Shown: piece after piece, positions 11,975-24,070 of the stretch
Position numbering within the stretch: the first letter of the stretch is position 1
How the letters are laid out: each line of letters starts with the position of its first letter
From: Chionis minor
Taxonomy: Eukaryota > Chordata > Aves > Charadriiformes > Chionididae
Direction of reading: 5' to 3'
NCBI GenBank assembly: GCA_013398295.1
Contig: VZSF01003329.1
Span: 124,001 to 188,000, forward strand
Length of the DNA: 64,000 nt
Notes under the pieces: generated by a model
Told to the model about the DNA's origin: nothing
Database searches by the model: none
Seen by the model: only the letters and a program-made list of their open reading frames with translations
Translations under genes and position numbers: made by a program

Positions 11975-14590
11975 ATGTACCTTTCCATTTGTTGCTTCTT
12001 CCTCTGCTGGGCTCCCGCCCTGTCGCTGAAGAACCTGAATTACTCGGTGCCGGAGGAGCAGGGAGCGGGCACGGTCATCGGGAACATCGGCCGCGATGCG
12101 CGGCTGGCGGCGGGCGCGGCGGGAGGCGGGATGCTGCCCGCGGAGCGCGGCGCTCCCGGCGGCGGCCGCGGCTCCAAGTCCACCTTCCGGGTGCTGGAGA
12201 ACTCGGCCCCGCACCTTCTGGACGTGGACGGGGAGAGCGGGCTCCTCTATACCAAGCAGCGCATCGACCGTGAGGCGCTGTGCCGGCGCAGCGCCAAGTG
12301 CCAGCTGTCCCTCGAGGTGTTCGCCAACGACCAGGAGATCTGCATGATCAAGGTGGAGATCCAGGACCTGAACGACAACGCGCCGGCGTTCCCCTCTGAC
12401 CAGGTGGACATGGACATCTCAGAAAATGCTGCCCCCGGCACCCGCTTCCCCCTCACCAGTGCCCACGACCCAGACGCCGGGGACAATGGGCTGCGCACCT
12501 ACCTGCTCACCCGGGACGACTATGGTCTCTTCTCCCTCGATGTGAAGTCCCGCGGTGATGGCACGAAGTTTCCAGAGCTGGTCATCCAGAAGCCATTAGA
12601 CCGTGAGGAGCAGAGCCACCACACCCTGGTGCTGACGGCACTGGATGGAGGTGACCCACCACGCTCAGGCACGGTGCAGATCAATGTGCGTCTCATTGAC
12701 TCCAATGACAACAGCCCCGTCTTTGAGGCAGCCTCCTATGTGGTAGAGCTGCCGGAGAATGCACCACTGGGCACTGCTGTCATCGATCTTAACGCCACCG
12801 ATGCCGACGAAGGTACCAACGGAGAGGTGCTCTACTCTTTCAGCGGCTATGCACCCGAGCGTGTCCGTGACCTGTTTAGCATCGACCCACAGAGTGGCCT
12901 CATCCGTGTCAAGGGCAACCTAGACTATGAGGAGAGCGGCCTCATTGAGATCGATGTCCAGGCTCGGGACCTGGGGCCCAATCCCATCCCTGCTCACTGC
13001 AAGGTCACCGTCCGCCTCATCGACCGCAATGACAATGCGCCCACCATTGGCTTTGTCTCAGTTCGCCAGGGAGCACTGAGTGAGGCCGCCCCACCGGGCA
13101 CCGTCATTGCCCTGGTGCGTGTTACCGACCGTGATTCCGGCAAGAACGGGCAGCTCCAGTGCCGGGTGCTGGGCGGTGGCGGCGGGCCCGGAGCCGTTCC
13201 TTTCACCCTGGAGGAGAACTATGACAACTTCTACACTGTGGTCACTGACCGGCCCCTGGACCGTGAGGCACAGGACGAGTACAATGTGACCATTGTGGCA
13301 CGTGATGGGGGCAACCCCCCACTCAACTCCACCAAATCATTTTCTGTCCGGATCCTTGACGAGAATGACAACCCACCCCGCTTCAGCAAGAACCTCTATG
13401 TGTTACAGGTGCCTGAGAACAATATCCCTGGAGAGTATCTGGGCTCTGTCTTGGCCCAGGACCCTGACCTGGGCCAAAATGGGACAGTCTCTTATTCCAT
13501 TCTGCCTGGGCACGTGGGCGATGTCTCCATCTACACCTATGTCTCTGTCAACCCCACCAATGGTGCTATCTACGCCCTGAGGAGCTTCAACTACGAGCAG
13601 ACAAAGCACTTTGAGTTTCGCGTGCTGGCCAAAGACTCCGGCTCACCTCACCGCGAAAGCAATGCCACGGTGCGTGTCACCGTGCTCGATGTCAATGACA
13701 ATGCACCTCTCATCGTCCTGCCTGCCCTCATCAATGATACCGCCGAGCTGCAGGTGCCACGCAATGCTGGGGTGGGCTACCCTGTGGGCACCGTCCGCGC
13801 CCTGGACAGTGACTTTGGGGAGAGCGGGCGCCTCACGTATGAGATTGTGGAAGGCAATGAGGAGCACCTCTTTGAGATGGACCCCACTAGCGGTGAGATA
13901 CGCACCTTGCATCCCTACTGGGAGGAGCTCAGCCCTGTGGCTGAACTGGTGGTAAAAGTCAGTGACCATGGCAAGCCCAGCCTCTCCGCAGTGGCCAAGC
14001 TCATTGTCAGGGCCTTGGCAGGGCCCCTGCCTGAGGCTGGCGAGCCGCAAGTGAATGGCGAGCAGCATCGGCGACCACACTGGGACTTGTCGCTGCCCCT
14101 GATCGTGACGCTGAGCACTGTCTCTATCATCTTGCTGGCTGCCATGATCACTATTGCCGTGAAGTGCAAGCGAGAGAACAAGGAGATCCGCACCTATAAT
14201 TGTCGCATTGCTGAGTATAGCCACCCTCAGCTGGGAGGAGGGGGAGGCAGTGGCGGGGGAGGAGGAGGCAGTGGCAGTGGAGGGGGCAAGGGCAAGAAGA
14301 AGAAGATCAGCAAGAATGACATTATGCTGGTGCCCAGTGAGGGCGAGGACAGCCGGGGCCCCCTCAATGTCATGAACGTGGTGAGCAGCCCATCCCTGGC
14401 CACCTCACCCATGTACTTTGACTACCAGACCCGCCTGCCCCTCAGCTCTCCCAGGTCTGAGGTGATGTACCTGAAGCCCGCCTCCAACAACCTGACTGTA
14501 CCCCAGGGACATGTGGGCTGCCACACCAGCTTCACAGGGCAAGGGACTAACGCCAGCGAGGCTCCCCCGAGCCGGATGTCCATAATTCAG
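11975..14590 (+). CDS. PCDH17: Protocadherin-17, coding exon 1 (residues 1-872)
   Basis: Delta-2 protocadherin, a type I membrane protein for homophilic calcium-dependent adhesion, known in brain for axon and synapse organisation. I chose the ATG at 11975: it starts a clear signal peptide (MYLSICCFFLCWAPALS), has G at -3, and the in-frame extension upstream has only a GTG before a stop. Mature protein begins near LKNLNYSVPEEQG. Six cadherin repeats are separated by DLNDNAP (131), DSNDNSP (242), DRNDNAP (350), DENDNPP (462) and DVNDNAP (572). N-glycosylation sequons occur at N22, N273, N437, N451, N502, N563 and N587, and an RGD at 193-195. The membrane segment is about 707-729, followed by CKRENKEIRTYNC. 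The tail has a Gly/Ser tract (754-771), GKGKKKK and SPMYFDYQTRLPLSSPRSE. The PCDH17 assignment rests on close agreement with the remembered vertebrate protein, especially the signal region and tail. The exon ends in a CAG|GTAGGA donor, phase 0, after MSIIQ. Confidence 0.96.
14234..14287 (+). repeat. PCDH17: In-frame Gly/Ser-coding repeat in PCDH17 tail
   Basis: Eighteen consecutive Gly or Ser codons (residues 754-771) lie between HPQL and GKGKKKK, shortly after the membrane segment. They are built from GGN and AGT codons with GGAGG and GGGGG runs. The remembered mammalian PCDH17 passes from HPQLGGG almost directly to KGKKKK, so the tract looks expanded here. The reading frame stays open through it. 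A flexible linker is the simplest view of the peptide. Confidence 0.85.
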
Positions 14591-14605
14591 GTAGGAGACT
14601 TTTAG
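14591..14605 (+). other. PCDH17: Alternative read-through terminus of PCDH17 exon 1
   Basis: If the exon 1 donor at 14591 is not used, translation continues for four residues (VGDF) and stops at TAG (14603-14605). The product would be an 876-residue form with the full ectodomain, membrane span and most of the membrane-proximal tail, but without exons 2-4. Several delta-protocadherins are known to have tail-shortened isoforms. Use of this one is inference, and AATAAA hexamers are not seen immediately downstream (the nearest I noticed is at about 17728). Confidence 0.3.
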
Positions 14606-17600
14606 AATACCCTGGACCTCACTTTAGCCACTGGTTTAACTTTACCTTTTGTCTGCAGTAGAATCTGCTGTAAAGCACCGCTGAAGGGACCAACACAAGT
14701 CACTAAAGGGAGGTGGACTTAATGAAAGTGGAACCAGACCGCATCTGGTGGGTCTGGTTCTGCCGTCACACTGGTGTTTCCCGTGTGATGCAAAAGTAAA
14801 TGCCCACTGAAACAAACAGAGTTACGGCAGTGCAAAAGAGGTGCATGTGAGACTGCAGGCAGGCGTTTAGTACGTTTGGGGGTCACTGGGGTATTTTTCC
14901 CAGAAGGTCGTCAGACAGAGATGGGCACTTCCACAGGTTTCACTTCGCTTGGGTTTGGGGTGGAGAAGGGAGAAGGGGGAGGGCATTTCTGAAGCAGTCG
15001 TATCATCTGCAGTAGCTAACAGGACGTGGGAGAAACTCTACACACTGAGGACATCTATTGCAACAGTGTATTATAGCCCTCCAATCCTGTATGTAAATAC
15101 GAGCTATCTTTCCAAGATGTATGTTTTTAATTTTTTTAAATTTCATTCTCTAGGATATATATACACACATAAATATTTATTTTTTTGACACAGAACAGTA
15201 TCATTGGGACCCCATTGCCTCCTCCTCTCCCCATAAACAACCAAACCTTCAGCGTTGAAAATTCTGCTTAGCCAAACAGAAAGAAAATGTATGTGGTGAT
15301 TCCCTCCTACCCCCAAATGTAAAGAACCTCACATCCTGTCATAAAACAGCAAAACAACTAGTCAGACTTCCAGTAGCCTGAGTCAATATTGATGATTGCT
15401 TTATAGCGAAAGACTTACATGCTCTGTCTTCTACCAAAGCTCATTTAGAAATTACAGCTGGGCTGCATTCTGCTGCCAGTTATATCCACACTGTCCTCTG
15501 CTGACTTTTGTGAGTGTGAGAAATAGCAGAATTTGGACCATTGGATACAGGGTGCTAATCAAAGAATGACTTAATTTTTAGCAGGTAGTTTAAAGTCCAA
15601 ACTCAGAAGATGTATTCCAGAGCAGTGAACTCGCAGAGTGAAGGTGAGGGCAGAATTTGGCTCCAGTTGATTTAATTTAAAGTATTACTTCATGATTAAT
15701 GCAGCTTAATGTTCAAATACTACAAGTATGTTCCAAAGTGATTTTTAACATTTGGATTGAAAGTAGGCTCTGGATAATGACTATTAAATATATTTGAAAT
15801 GTCATACCTGTTTTATCCTGTGGTTCTCCTAATATGCTGTTCTGAGTCATAGGGGAATGAGCTGAGTGTATCAGAAGTGACACAGACTCATTTTGTGTAT
15901 GCAGCTAGTGGGAAAGAAGTTGCACTGTAGACACTTGATGTACCAAAAGAAAATTCATAGTACCTTTGAGTTATCACACCCTGTGGTCTGTGAACACCGA
16001 ATGTTCTAGTTGCCAGCCGTATCTAATGTTTTAAACTAAAGAGAAGTGGCCATTGGTAATTGGCAGGTTAAGTAACCAAAATTCCAGCAACTGATGGCCT
16101 GTAAATTAAATAATTATAGCTGGGTGGGGGGGAAGGGGAAGAAAAAAAAAGAAAAGAAAAAAGACTGTCTGTACAAGGTCACTGTGAACTAATCCGCAAC
16201 CCACTATTGAGTTGTGTCACAGAAACAATTTCATTTTATGCCTATCATGAATTTGTGTTGCTATCAATTAGGTGAGTGGAGCAATACTTAAAATCTGAAA
16301 TTGATTTTAACAAAAAGTGACACTTCAGGAAAGAGTTTAGGTTAGGGCACAGCCAGAGATAATTTGATTTATAATTCATGCTTTAAAAAACAAATAACTT
16401 TCAATGACACTTGTTAAGTAATGCCAACTTTTTACTGTAAAATGGAGTTGTCAGAATGCTAAAAAAAAAAACAAACCCACATTTTTTTATCCTGCTGACA
16501 AGTGTAATAGTTACTAAAAGACAGAAAATTATACTTACCTACAACCATGTAATGTCTATATAAAGCAATTAATTCATGTATTGATGCTACTGAGTAGTAA
16601 AGATTCAATTGTAGTGTAAAATCCCTATGGAAAATATGATTTCTTTTTTTAGAGTGTTCACTGTATAATATCAATCATGATTTTTTTTTCTTGAGATCTA
16701 TATAAAGCTAAATGAGGAATTTCCTCCCTTAAAAAGGTGTGTTGTGGTTTCTATAACAGTTTTTGTTATGACAACTGTGGGAATGTTCACCATAACTCCT
16801 CATAGCACATACTGGTTTATCTAATATTGTTTTCGCTTTCCCTGAACATCTACACAGAGTGTTTTGGATGTTTAGATGGTCCAGCCAGTAGATTAGGAAA
16901 CATTCTTTTTTCCTGGTGAACAACCTGTTCAAACATACTTATTGATGCTATGTTTTGCAGTTGTATTGACAAAACAAATTCACAGTATGAAACAGAGTAG
17001 TTGGTTTTTATTTAGGAAAGGCCCAGACTTAAGGTAGCTAGATGAGAAAATCTGATACTCTTCACTGTAATTTTGCATTACTAAAACACATTTTGTATTC
17101 TCCATCTCCATATCCCTGGAGTAAATTTTATATAGAATTTGCATTTAGAATGTAGATACCACTTTGGTTCTGGTTCTGTGCTTCTGACTCATGTAAAATT
17201 CAAACTGCAAACTTAGGGAGAAATAGTAAAGGATCAGCCCTCTCTCTGGATCTACCATATCCTTAGTCACTCCAGGAAACCTGTGTCTGGAAAAGTAAAT
17301 GGCACAGTTAGGAATCAAAGGTATATCCAGTGGAAAAAAACCATACAGATTCCAAACAGCTGCTTTATCATCTCGGTTCATTAGTCAATTCAGAAAAGCA
17401 GTTTTCTTTGTTACTTCAGTAAGAGAAAGGTAAACGGTTGTGTAAGTGTTCTCTAGCGAATATTCACTTCAGTTTGTCCAGATATTGCTAAGCCACAATA
17501 ATCTCACACTATATAATTCATACAACGGAACTGCTTTTCTTCACCCTCATTTTCTCGGCAATTGTTTAATGGCAGAATTCTGTAGCAGGAACCTGTTATT

Positions 17601-20600
17601 AAAACTTTATGGTTTTTTATATATATACACACACATGTACGTATATGCCCATGGATATATATACACATACTAAATATTATATTATTACTTAGTACATACA
17701 AATGAGTCCATAAATATTTAAAATCAAATAAATAATTTCTTTCTCAGTAAGATCTAAATTTTCCCACTCTTATTAGGTATGCATAACACTTTCTTTGCTT
17801 TGCAGTAAGAGCAGGTAAAGTTATGATTCCCTTATCTCTCATGAATAGTATTTTATTCTACAGATAACCCAATTTATACCAATGAATACCTGTGGAGTAA
17901 AGTGTTACTTAGTGACTATGGGTTTCAGACTGAGCCAAAATGACCAGCAATTGAAGAAAATACTGCCTGATATATGTAAGAGCGGTGTAATCTTACCTCT
18001 CTTTAAGTGACTTCTGTTATACATTAGTCACACAGTTTAACAACTTGTATTTGCTCACTACTCTGTAGCATCCAGCTATATGCTATGGTTGCACATGTTA
18101 TGTATATGAACCAATAAATTTCTTCAGTACCACAAAAATTAAATAATTTAAACATCTAAACTTATATATAACGTATAAAATTTTGGATGGATAGCCAAGG
18201 ATGCAGTATATGTCCAGCTTTTATTGGGACAAGAGACTTGCAAGTGGTAAGGGCCTCTGAAAATAGACCATTTGTGATTTGGTGCGTACATGAGGTTGAT
18301 GTGGATGAAGAATAGTGTTTAATAACGTACTGGGAAGTCAGAACAGCTACATTTTGTCATGTTTCATTGCTCTTACCTACAGCAATCATATTCTAAACAT
18401 AATTTAGAAACAGCACTTTCAAATGCAAGTCAGTTAAAAATATTTAAATATATGCCAGTGCTATACAATACTCATTGCCAGATTCAAAATTCCATGTGAC
18501 CGCTGAATCACTTAAGGTCCAAGCTACTAATTTTTACTGGGGAGAAAAAAGAGGAAAGCAGGAGAAAATGGAAACTCTACGTGGCTGAAAGACTTCTGTT
18601 CACTCTACACCTTAAAGACTACCGGGAAAAATTTGCTGGTCTCATTCTAGTGAGTAAATCAAGCTGACCTACTCACCTGACTAAGAGAAACAGGATTTTG
18701 CTTTGTTTTGAAGAGCAGACTTTAGGAAAAGAAAGAACATGTACAAACATGCACATATATGTTCACGTCTCTCCTACCAAAAAGTTCTGAGTTAATCAGT
18801 TTGCCTTTCTCTGGGTGAACATCACAATTTCTTCTTGCAGGTTTCCAATAGACAAAAGAATGGAGAGATAAAGGAAAACAAATACTTTCTTTAAACAAAT
18901 AGGTTCTAGAAATAGGTTCCTCAAAGTGGCATAACAGTAGTGTATAAAATTATGTATGCAGGGCCTATTGATCATCCTAAAGATTATTTATTATTATACT
19001 TGTGGTGCAACTAGGATAGGTTTGTAAATATATCAGGAATGAGATGGGAGTGCATAGAGGAAATGATGGTCACAGCATTTGCTAAGCAACAGCTAAAAAA
19101 GAATGACTGTGCTGCGAGTAGCTCTCAAGACGGGAATCACCGGAGCTGCTGTACTAGGCAGTCCTGTAGCATTTTAAGATAAAGTACAGATCATTCTTAA
19201 TATTTCAGGCGCCTGATGTTTATGGTGTGTCAACAGATTACTGTCAAGTCCCCGTGCAGCTTCATTGCCAGGTGTCCAGTAGCACCTAAGAAGATAGAGT
19301 CTTCAGGGCAAATAAAACCCATAAGCTATATTAGCGCTGCTCTGCCTTTAGATAAACTGTAACAGTCTTCACTTCGGGAAACTTCAGCAAAGAGCAGTCT
19401 GCAGCTGCTGCAGTATAAGGAGAAGCAGATTTCCTTACAGAAGTCACATTCATTCTCAGTGGTTTAAATTCCTATCCGGAAACGGAGGTATTCATTTTTT
19501 ATTTCTATATCTTCTACTGAAAATGAGGAACATTATTCTCTCTCACTAGAGCTAGCAGAAGTTAACATTTTGCACCAAGAGTATACTGGGGCAGTTCTAC
19601 ACGTTTGAAAGTTTGCAGGTTTGTAGCCTATAATTCTCAAAATTTCACAGCTGCATATTCTAGGGCTGTATCTAAGGACACTAAGTTGTGATCAGAAGAA
19701 ACTTCAGAACTACCTGACTAAGATGCATTATAGTAGTTTTCACAGTTTTTTACAAGGTTAGATGTCTTACTAAATAACTCCTGTAAGTGTTTGCATTGTG
19801 TAAATATATTCTGCAGTTAGTATGATTTCCTGTTACATCATTCTGTAGCTTTACTTTTACTTATTCAATGAAGTCAATACTGGGGTTGACTATGTAAGAA
19901 TTTTAGGACAGGTTCTTTTCTATATTTTAATGAAACGTTATTTCATTATTCATCAAGATACACTGCATCATACTGTGACACAAAGTACATATATTTTAGG
20001 ACCAGATCTGGCAGCATACTGCTCACTATGGCATCTGCCCTGGCTACTGAAATAGGCAGAGGAAGCAGAATTGGGCTCCTGTTTTGTGTTACACCTGCTC
20101 TGGTCTTGATCTTGATCTCCTTGCTGGTATTGTTTATAGCAAACAATAAGGATAATTCCTGTTATATGAGTCCATATGAGATCTAAAGAATTTTTCAAGA
20201 TGAAATGCTGTAATAGAGAACAATAAACTTAACTGAGAAAAAGACAATTTAAGAGTCTGAAGTGGAATATTGATACTATGAAAAAGAAAATGACATTGCC
20301 AGAATAGAAATTCTCATTAACCAATAAATTAGGAATAATAATGTCTCCGTAGAACTCGCTGGTTTATAGAGTTGAAGAAAGTTAGTGAATTTAAAATAAA
20401 AGACATGAAGCAAGTCATACAGGATTTTACTGGATCACAGCTCTCAACGGCACTGAAAGTTATCTGAGCTTTCCTCATCTTGGTGCTCGCTGTCACTGCC
20501 TAATCTTAAATGGGAAAATTCACACAAATTTGTGATTACCAGTGCTACTTCAATGACTGATCGTTCGAAGAGTTATCTTTTAACAATAGATTTGGTCAGC

Positions 20601-22337
20601 TTTCTGTTATCCTTACCCACATTGATGGAAAGGCTTGTTCTTGTTCATATTTCCATCAATAGCATAATTTTGACTTCATCAATGATTTCAGTGGTTCAAG
20701 AGTAAATTGTGACTAAGTCTTACAGAGTGCAGCTAAGAATAGTGTGATTTGGCCTTTTATTTTTAGATTTCAGCTTCTTGTGATGTTTTCTTACAGCTTC
20801 TTTGCAAACAATTAATGAGACTGGAATTCATGATGTGATATAATCAGGTGCGCAGCTGAAAGAAGAAATCAAAGACTCCATCGAACATATAGTTGAATTT
20901 ATGTTTTCACAGGGTTTCATGTATTTTTAAAAGTGTGGATAATATAGAATTATTCTTAAAATTCAGCAAATATTGTTACATGGAAAATTATTCTTAAGTA
21001 CATGTAAAATATTCAAATATCACTTGGTATTTAGAAAGTATAGATACAACCTGGCTTCTCTAATGAGGCAAAAATATCATTAAAAAAATAATTTCTTTCT
21101 GAGTTGCAACATTTGACTGTAAACCAGTTGGGATTTTGTTTTCAGATCTTTTTTCCTCAGCATTTTTTCTTCCTTTTCACTCTCTTCTTCCCCAGGACAA
21201 ACTGGGTAATATTAACCCATATGTTTTAAAAGATCCTGCTTGATTTCTCTTTCTTTCATGGTTTCTAGAAAAGTTAAAATGCCTAGTCAAATCAGTTTCA
21301 GGTTTTTGCTATGCAAGACATACATATAGAAAGTGTGTGTACGTGGGTGGTTGTTTTCTTTCTGAAGAAAACATATAGGATGTATGGCAGAAGTCTTGAG
21401 ATACCTCTTCAAGACTGAGGAGTGCCTGGACATATTAGGAAAAGACATTTTGACACTAGTATTAGTATTTTCCAACAGGTAAGAATTTTCTGTGAAAAGA
21501 ACTTAAACAATGATTTGTTGACCGGAGCAGAAACACAGCTCTGTTTTTATCTTTAAAAGTATAGAAGCAATCCTTTGATGTCAAAAGGTCAGAGTAGAGC
21601 AGCTGGGACAAATTTTTGCAGCAGATATAGCCTGAGAGCTTTATACTTTCAATTGTATCTCTACTTCAGCTGTAAAAAGGGAAGTGGTGAAATTAATGCT
21701 AAAGGGTTCAAAGATATGGGAAACAAGAGAAACTCTCAGGGGACTGCAGGCTTTTACCTAGATAAGAAAAAAAAGGGAAAAAAAGAAAAAAGAAAAAGGT
21801 AGTAGGAAGAAAGTGGCAAAATGATTTTGGGGAAAAGTTCCTTGAGTTTAAGTGCTTAATTTGTTATGTTTTTAAGGGGGCAACAAGGAGATTAACTAGT
21901 TGTCTCTTTTGCTGATGAGATGAAATGCAGTAGTGTACAGCCTGCCATAAATCTTAGCCAGGATGAGTTCTGAGTCCTAGTAATACATTTGTCATGGTCT
22001 TTTTCATGCAACCTTTGGCTTTTAGTCTGCTGTAGGCTTTTTTTTTTTTTTAAACAGAAGAAGATTCTGGATTAATTATTGTAAATCCTATGAGAAAGAA
22101 AAAATAGATAAATTACGAAGCATTTTAGATAAAATACTCAGTATTAAGTACTACATTCAAGAACAACCAAATTCATATGCATGTCCCTGTTAATTAGGAT
22201 ATTAGGCAGTGCTTTAAATAACCTCCTTGAACAGTCATGTATTTTCTAGCTAAATCCCAAAGGCTGCTGATACAATTCCTGCTTCTTAAGGTCACGCGAG
22301 AAGCATCTCTTTCTTCTACTGAGTTGCTTCCACTAGT

Positions 22338-22575
22338 TAGTGTTGTTACCTGTACAGAAAGGATAGCTTAAGATCAATTAATCTCTCACTTGCTTGAGAT
22401 GGGAAGAGAGCTCCTTTTTTGCTGATGTATCCTCAAAACTGAGGAGTCCCTCTACATATAAAGATATTATTGCATAATTTCACCCAATCATTAGTGTTAC
22501 CTGTACGCGACAGCATAAAGATCAATGTGCATCTCACTTTCGTGCAGTGAGGGGATATCTCCTCTTTCAGCCCTC
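22338..22575. repeat. Diverged local direct repeat (about 85-100 bp, two copies)
   Basis: Two segments about 150 bp apart share the same order of short words: TAGTGTT, ACCTGTAC, AAGATCAAT, ATCTC/TCTCAC and ATCTCC or GAGCTCC. Copy 1 is about 22338-22415 and copy 2 about 22490-22565. They differ by substitutions and small indels, so the duplication is old. Function is unknown. Confidence 0.5.
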
Positions 22576-23159
22576 AAGACAATCAGTTCTATGCTGATCT
22601 ATTTTTAATTTAGTACACTGTAAGTGATCTAGGCAAGTGAAATCTTTCAAGTGAACAGTATTTTATTTTAGCCACGGACCTCTCTACTGGTTTTGTGATT
22701 TATGTATGGGATCAGAGTTCCTCGGGTTCATAAAATACTTTTACCCATAATAGAAAAGTTTCTAATCGCATCCTGTTCCCTGCTGGGTGCTTGCGTGCTG
22801 CAGTCTCCATGGCACGCCAAAGGAGGACTCTAAAAGGGAAAGGAAAAACCTTGTTACAAGACACAAATGCACAATTTCAGCTGTGTGGGTGGGACCTCTG
22901 ATCGATGCATTGTAAATTTTTGCAGTGATAGACATGCAAAATTAGTTTCAGGCTGTGATTCAGACCATCTATTGATATATGTGTGACACGCTCGTATTTG
23001 CCTGTACTAGTTCTAGTGACACTATGATTACTGGTATTTGCAGTCCTTGCCCTGGAACACTTCCAAGCAGTTTTATTGTATTGAAATGGCTCTTACAGTT
23101 CATTGAGCATCCAGCATAACACTGCTGAATATGATTGGCGCGTTTGCATATATTTATTC

Positions 23160-24070
23160 AAAAAAAAATCAGGCAGTTAAACTGCATAATTATGGGAAAA
23201 CGAATCATAACAATAAAAGACCATTTAAGTTAACAAGCTTTGTGATCAAAGGATAAATGCAGGTTGGATAAATGAGACTCTAGATGTAACTAATCTACAT
23301 AAATAGGCTTTGGTCTGATTAGATGAAAGGAAAATATTAAAATAATCTAAAGGTATTAAAAAAGCATTTTACTTCACTACTTTTATAAAGTCTAGTTTTA
23401 CTTCATCATATTTTTAACATTTCTACTCAATAAAAATTGCTGTTTTCAGCGAACTACTTTTATGCAGTTTTATTTCTTGATTAACAGTGTTTACAGTGCA
23501 AAGAAATGCCAATCCAACACATGCAAACAAAAGTAACATCTTAAGTTTTCATTCTAGTTTGAACGCATCTTGTGTCAAAAACATGGAAAAATTTTTAATG
23601 TCTTAATTTTAGGATTTTTAATGTTGCAATGTTTTTTGATTGATTTTTAATTAAAGAAAAACATTAAAGGGAACATTTAAAAGACAATTTCTTGTTTACT
23701 GTCTTTATCAGCAGAGAGCAGCCTTTGTAGTGTTTGAAAGCTGGTGCATTAAAAATCAATTTCAAGTCTTCAAAGCTATAAACTCTTGCTTGCTTTGTAG
23801 ATATATACTGTTTTAAAAATCATTGGAAACACACTTGACAATTGAATTAAAAACAAAAGGTAAATAATGGCTTCATCAAAATTTGACAAATTTTAATGTA
23901 TTTTTAATAATAGCTAAAGGATTTTTTATTAAGAGCAGACATGTGAATCACAATTTGTAGCTTTTAAATCCATCACTTGTTCCTAAAGACAGTTATATGT
24001 ATTCTTTTATTAATAGAATTTTGTTTCAAACTTCCGTTGGTATTATTCTGTTGTTTTTAATGGATGCCAT
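23160..24070. other. A/T-rich block, candidate conserved noncoding element
   Basis: The stretch has many homeodomain-like words: TTTTTAAT or TTTTAATG recurs at about 23591, 23617, 23646, 23903 and 24055, with TTAATTAA-like strings and ATGCAAA-type words between them. It is free of recognisable repeats and open frames. This texture is common in conserved enhancers near developmental genes, but conservation cannot be measured from one sequence. Confidence 0.25.

Noticed and set aside
11816..14412. Antisense ORFs across PCDH17 exon 1
   Set aside because: They mirror a GC-rich coding sequence with biased third positions; none shows a domain of its own.
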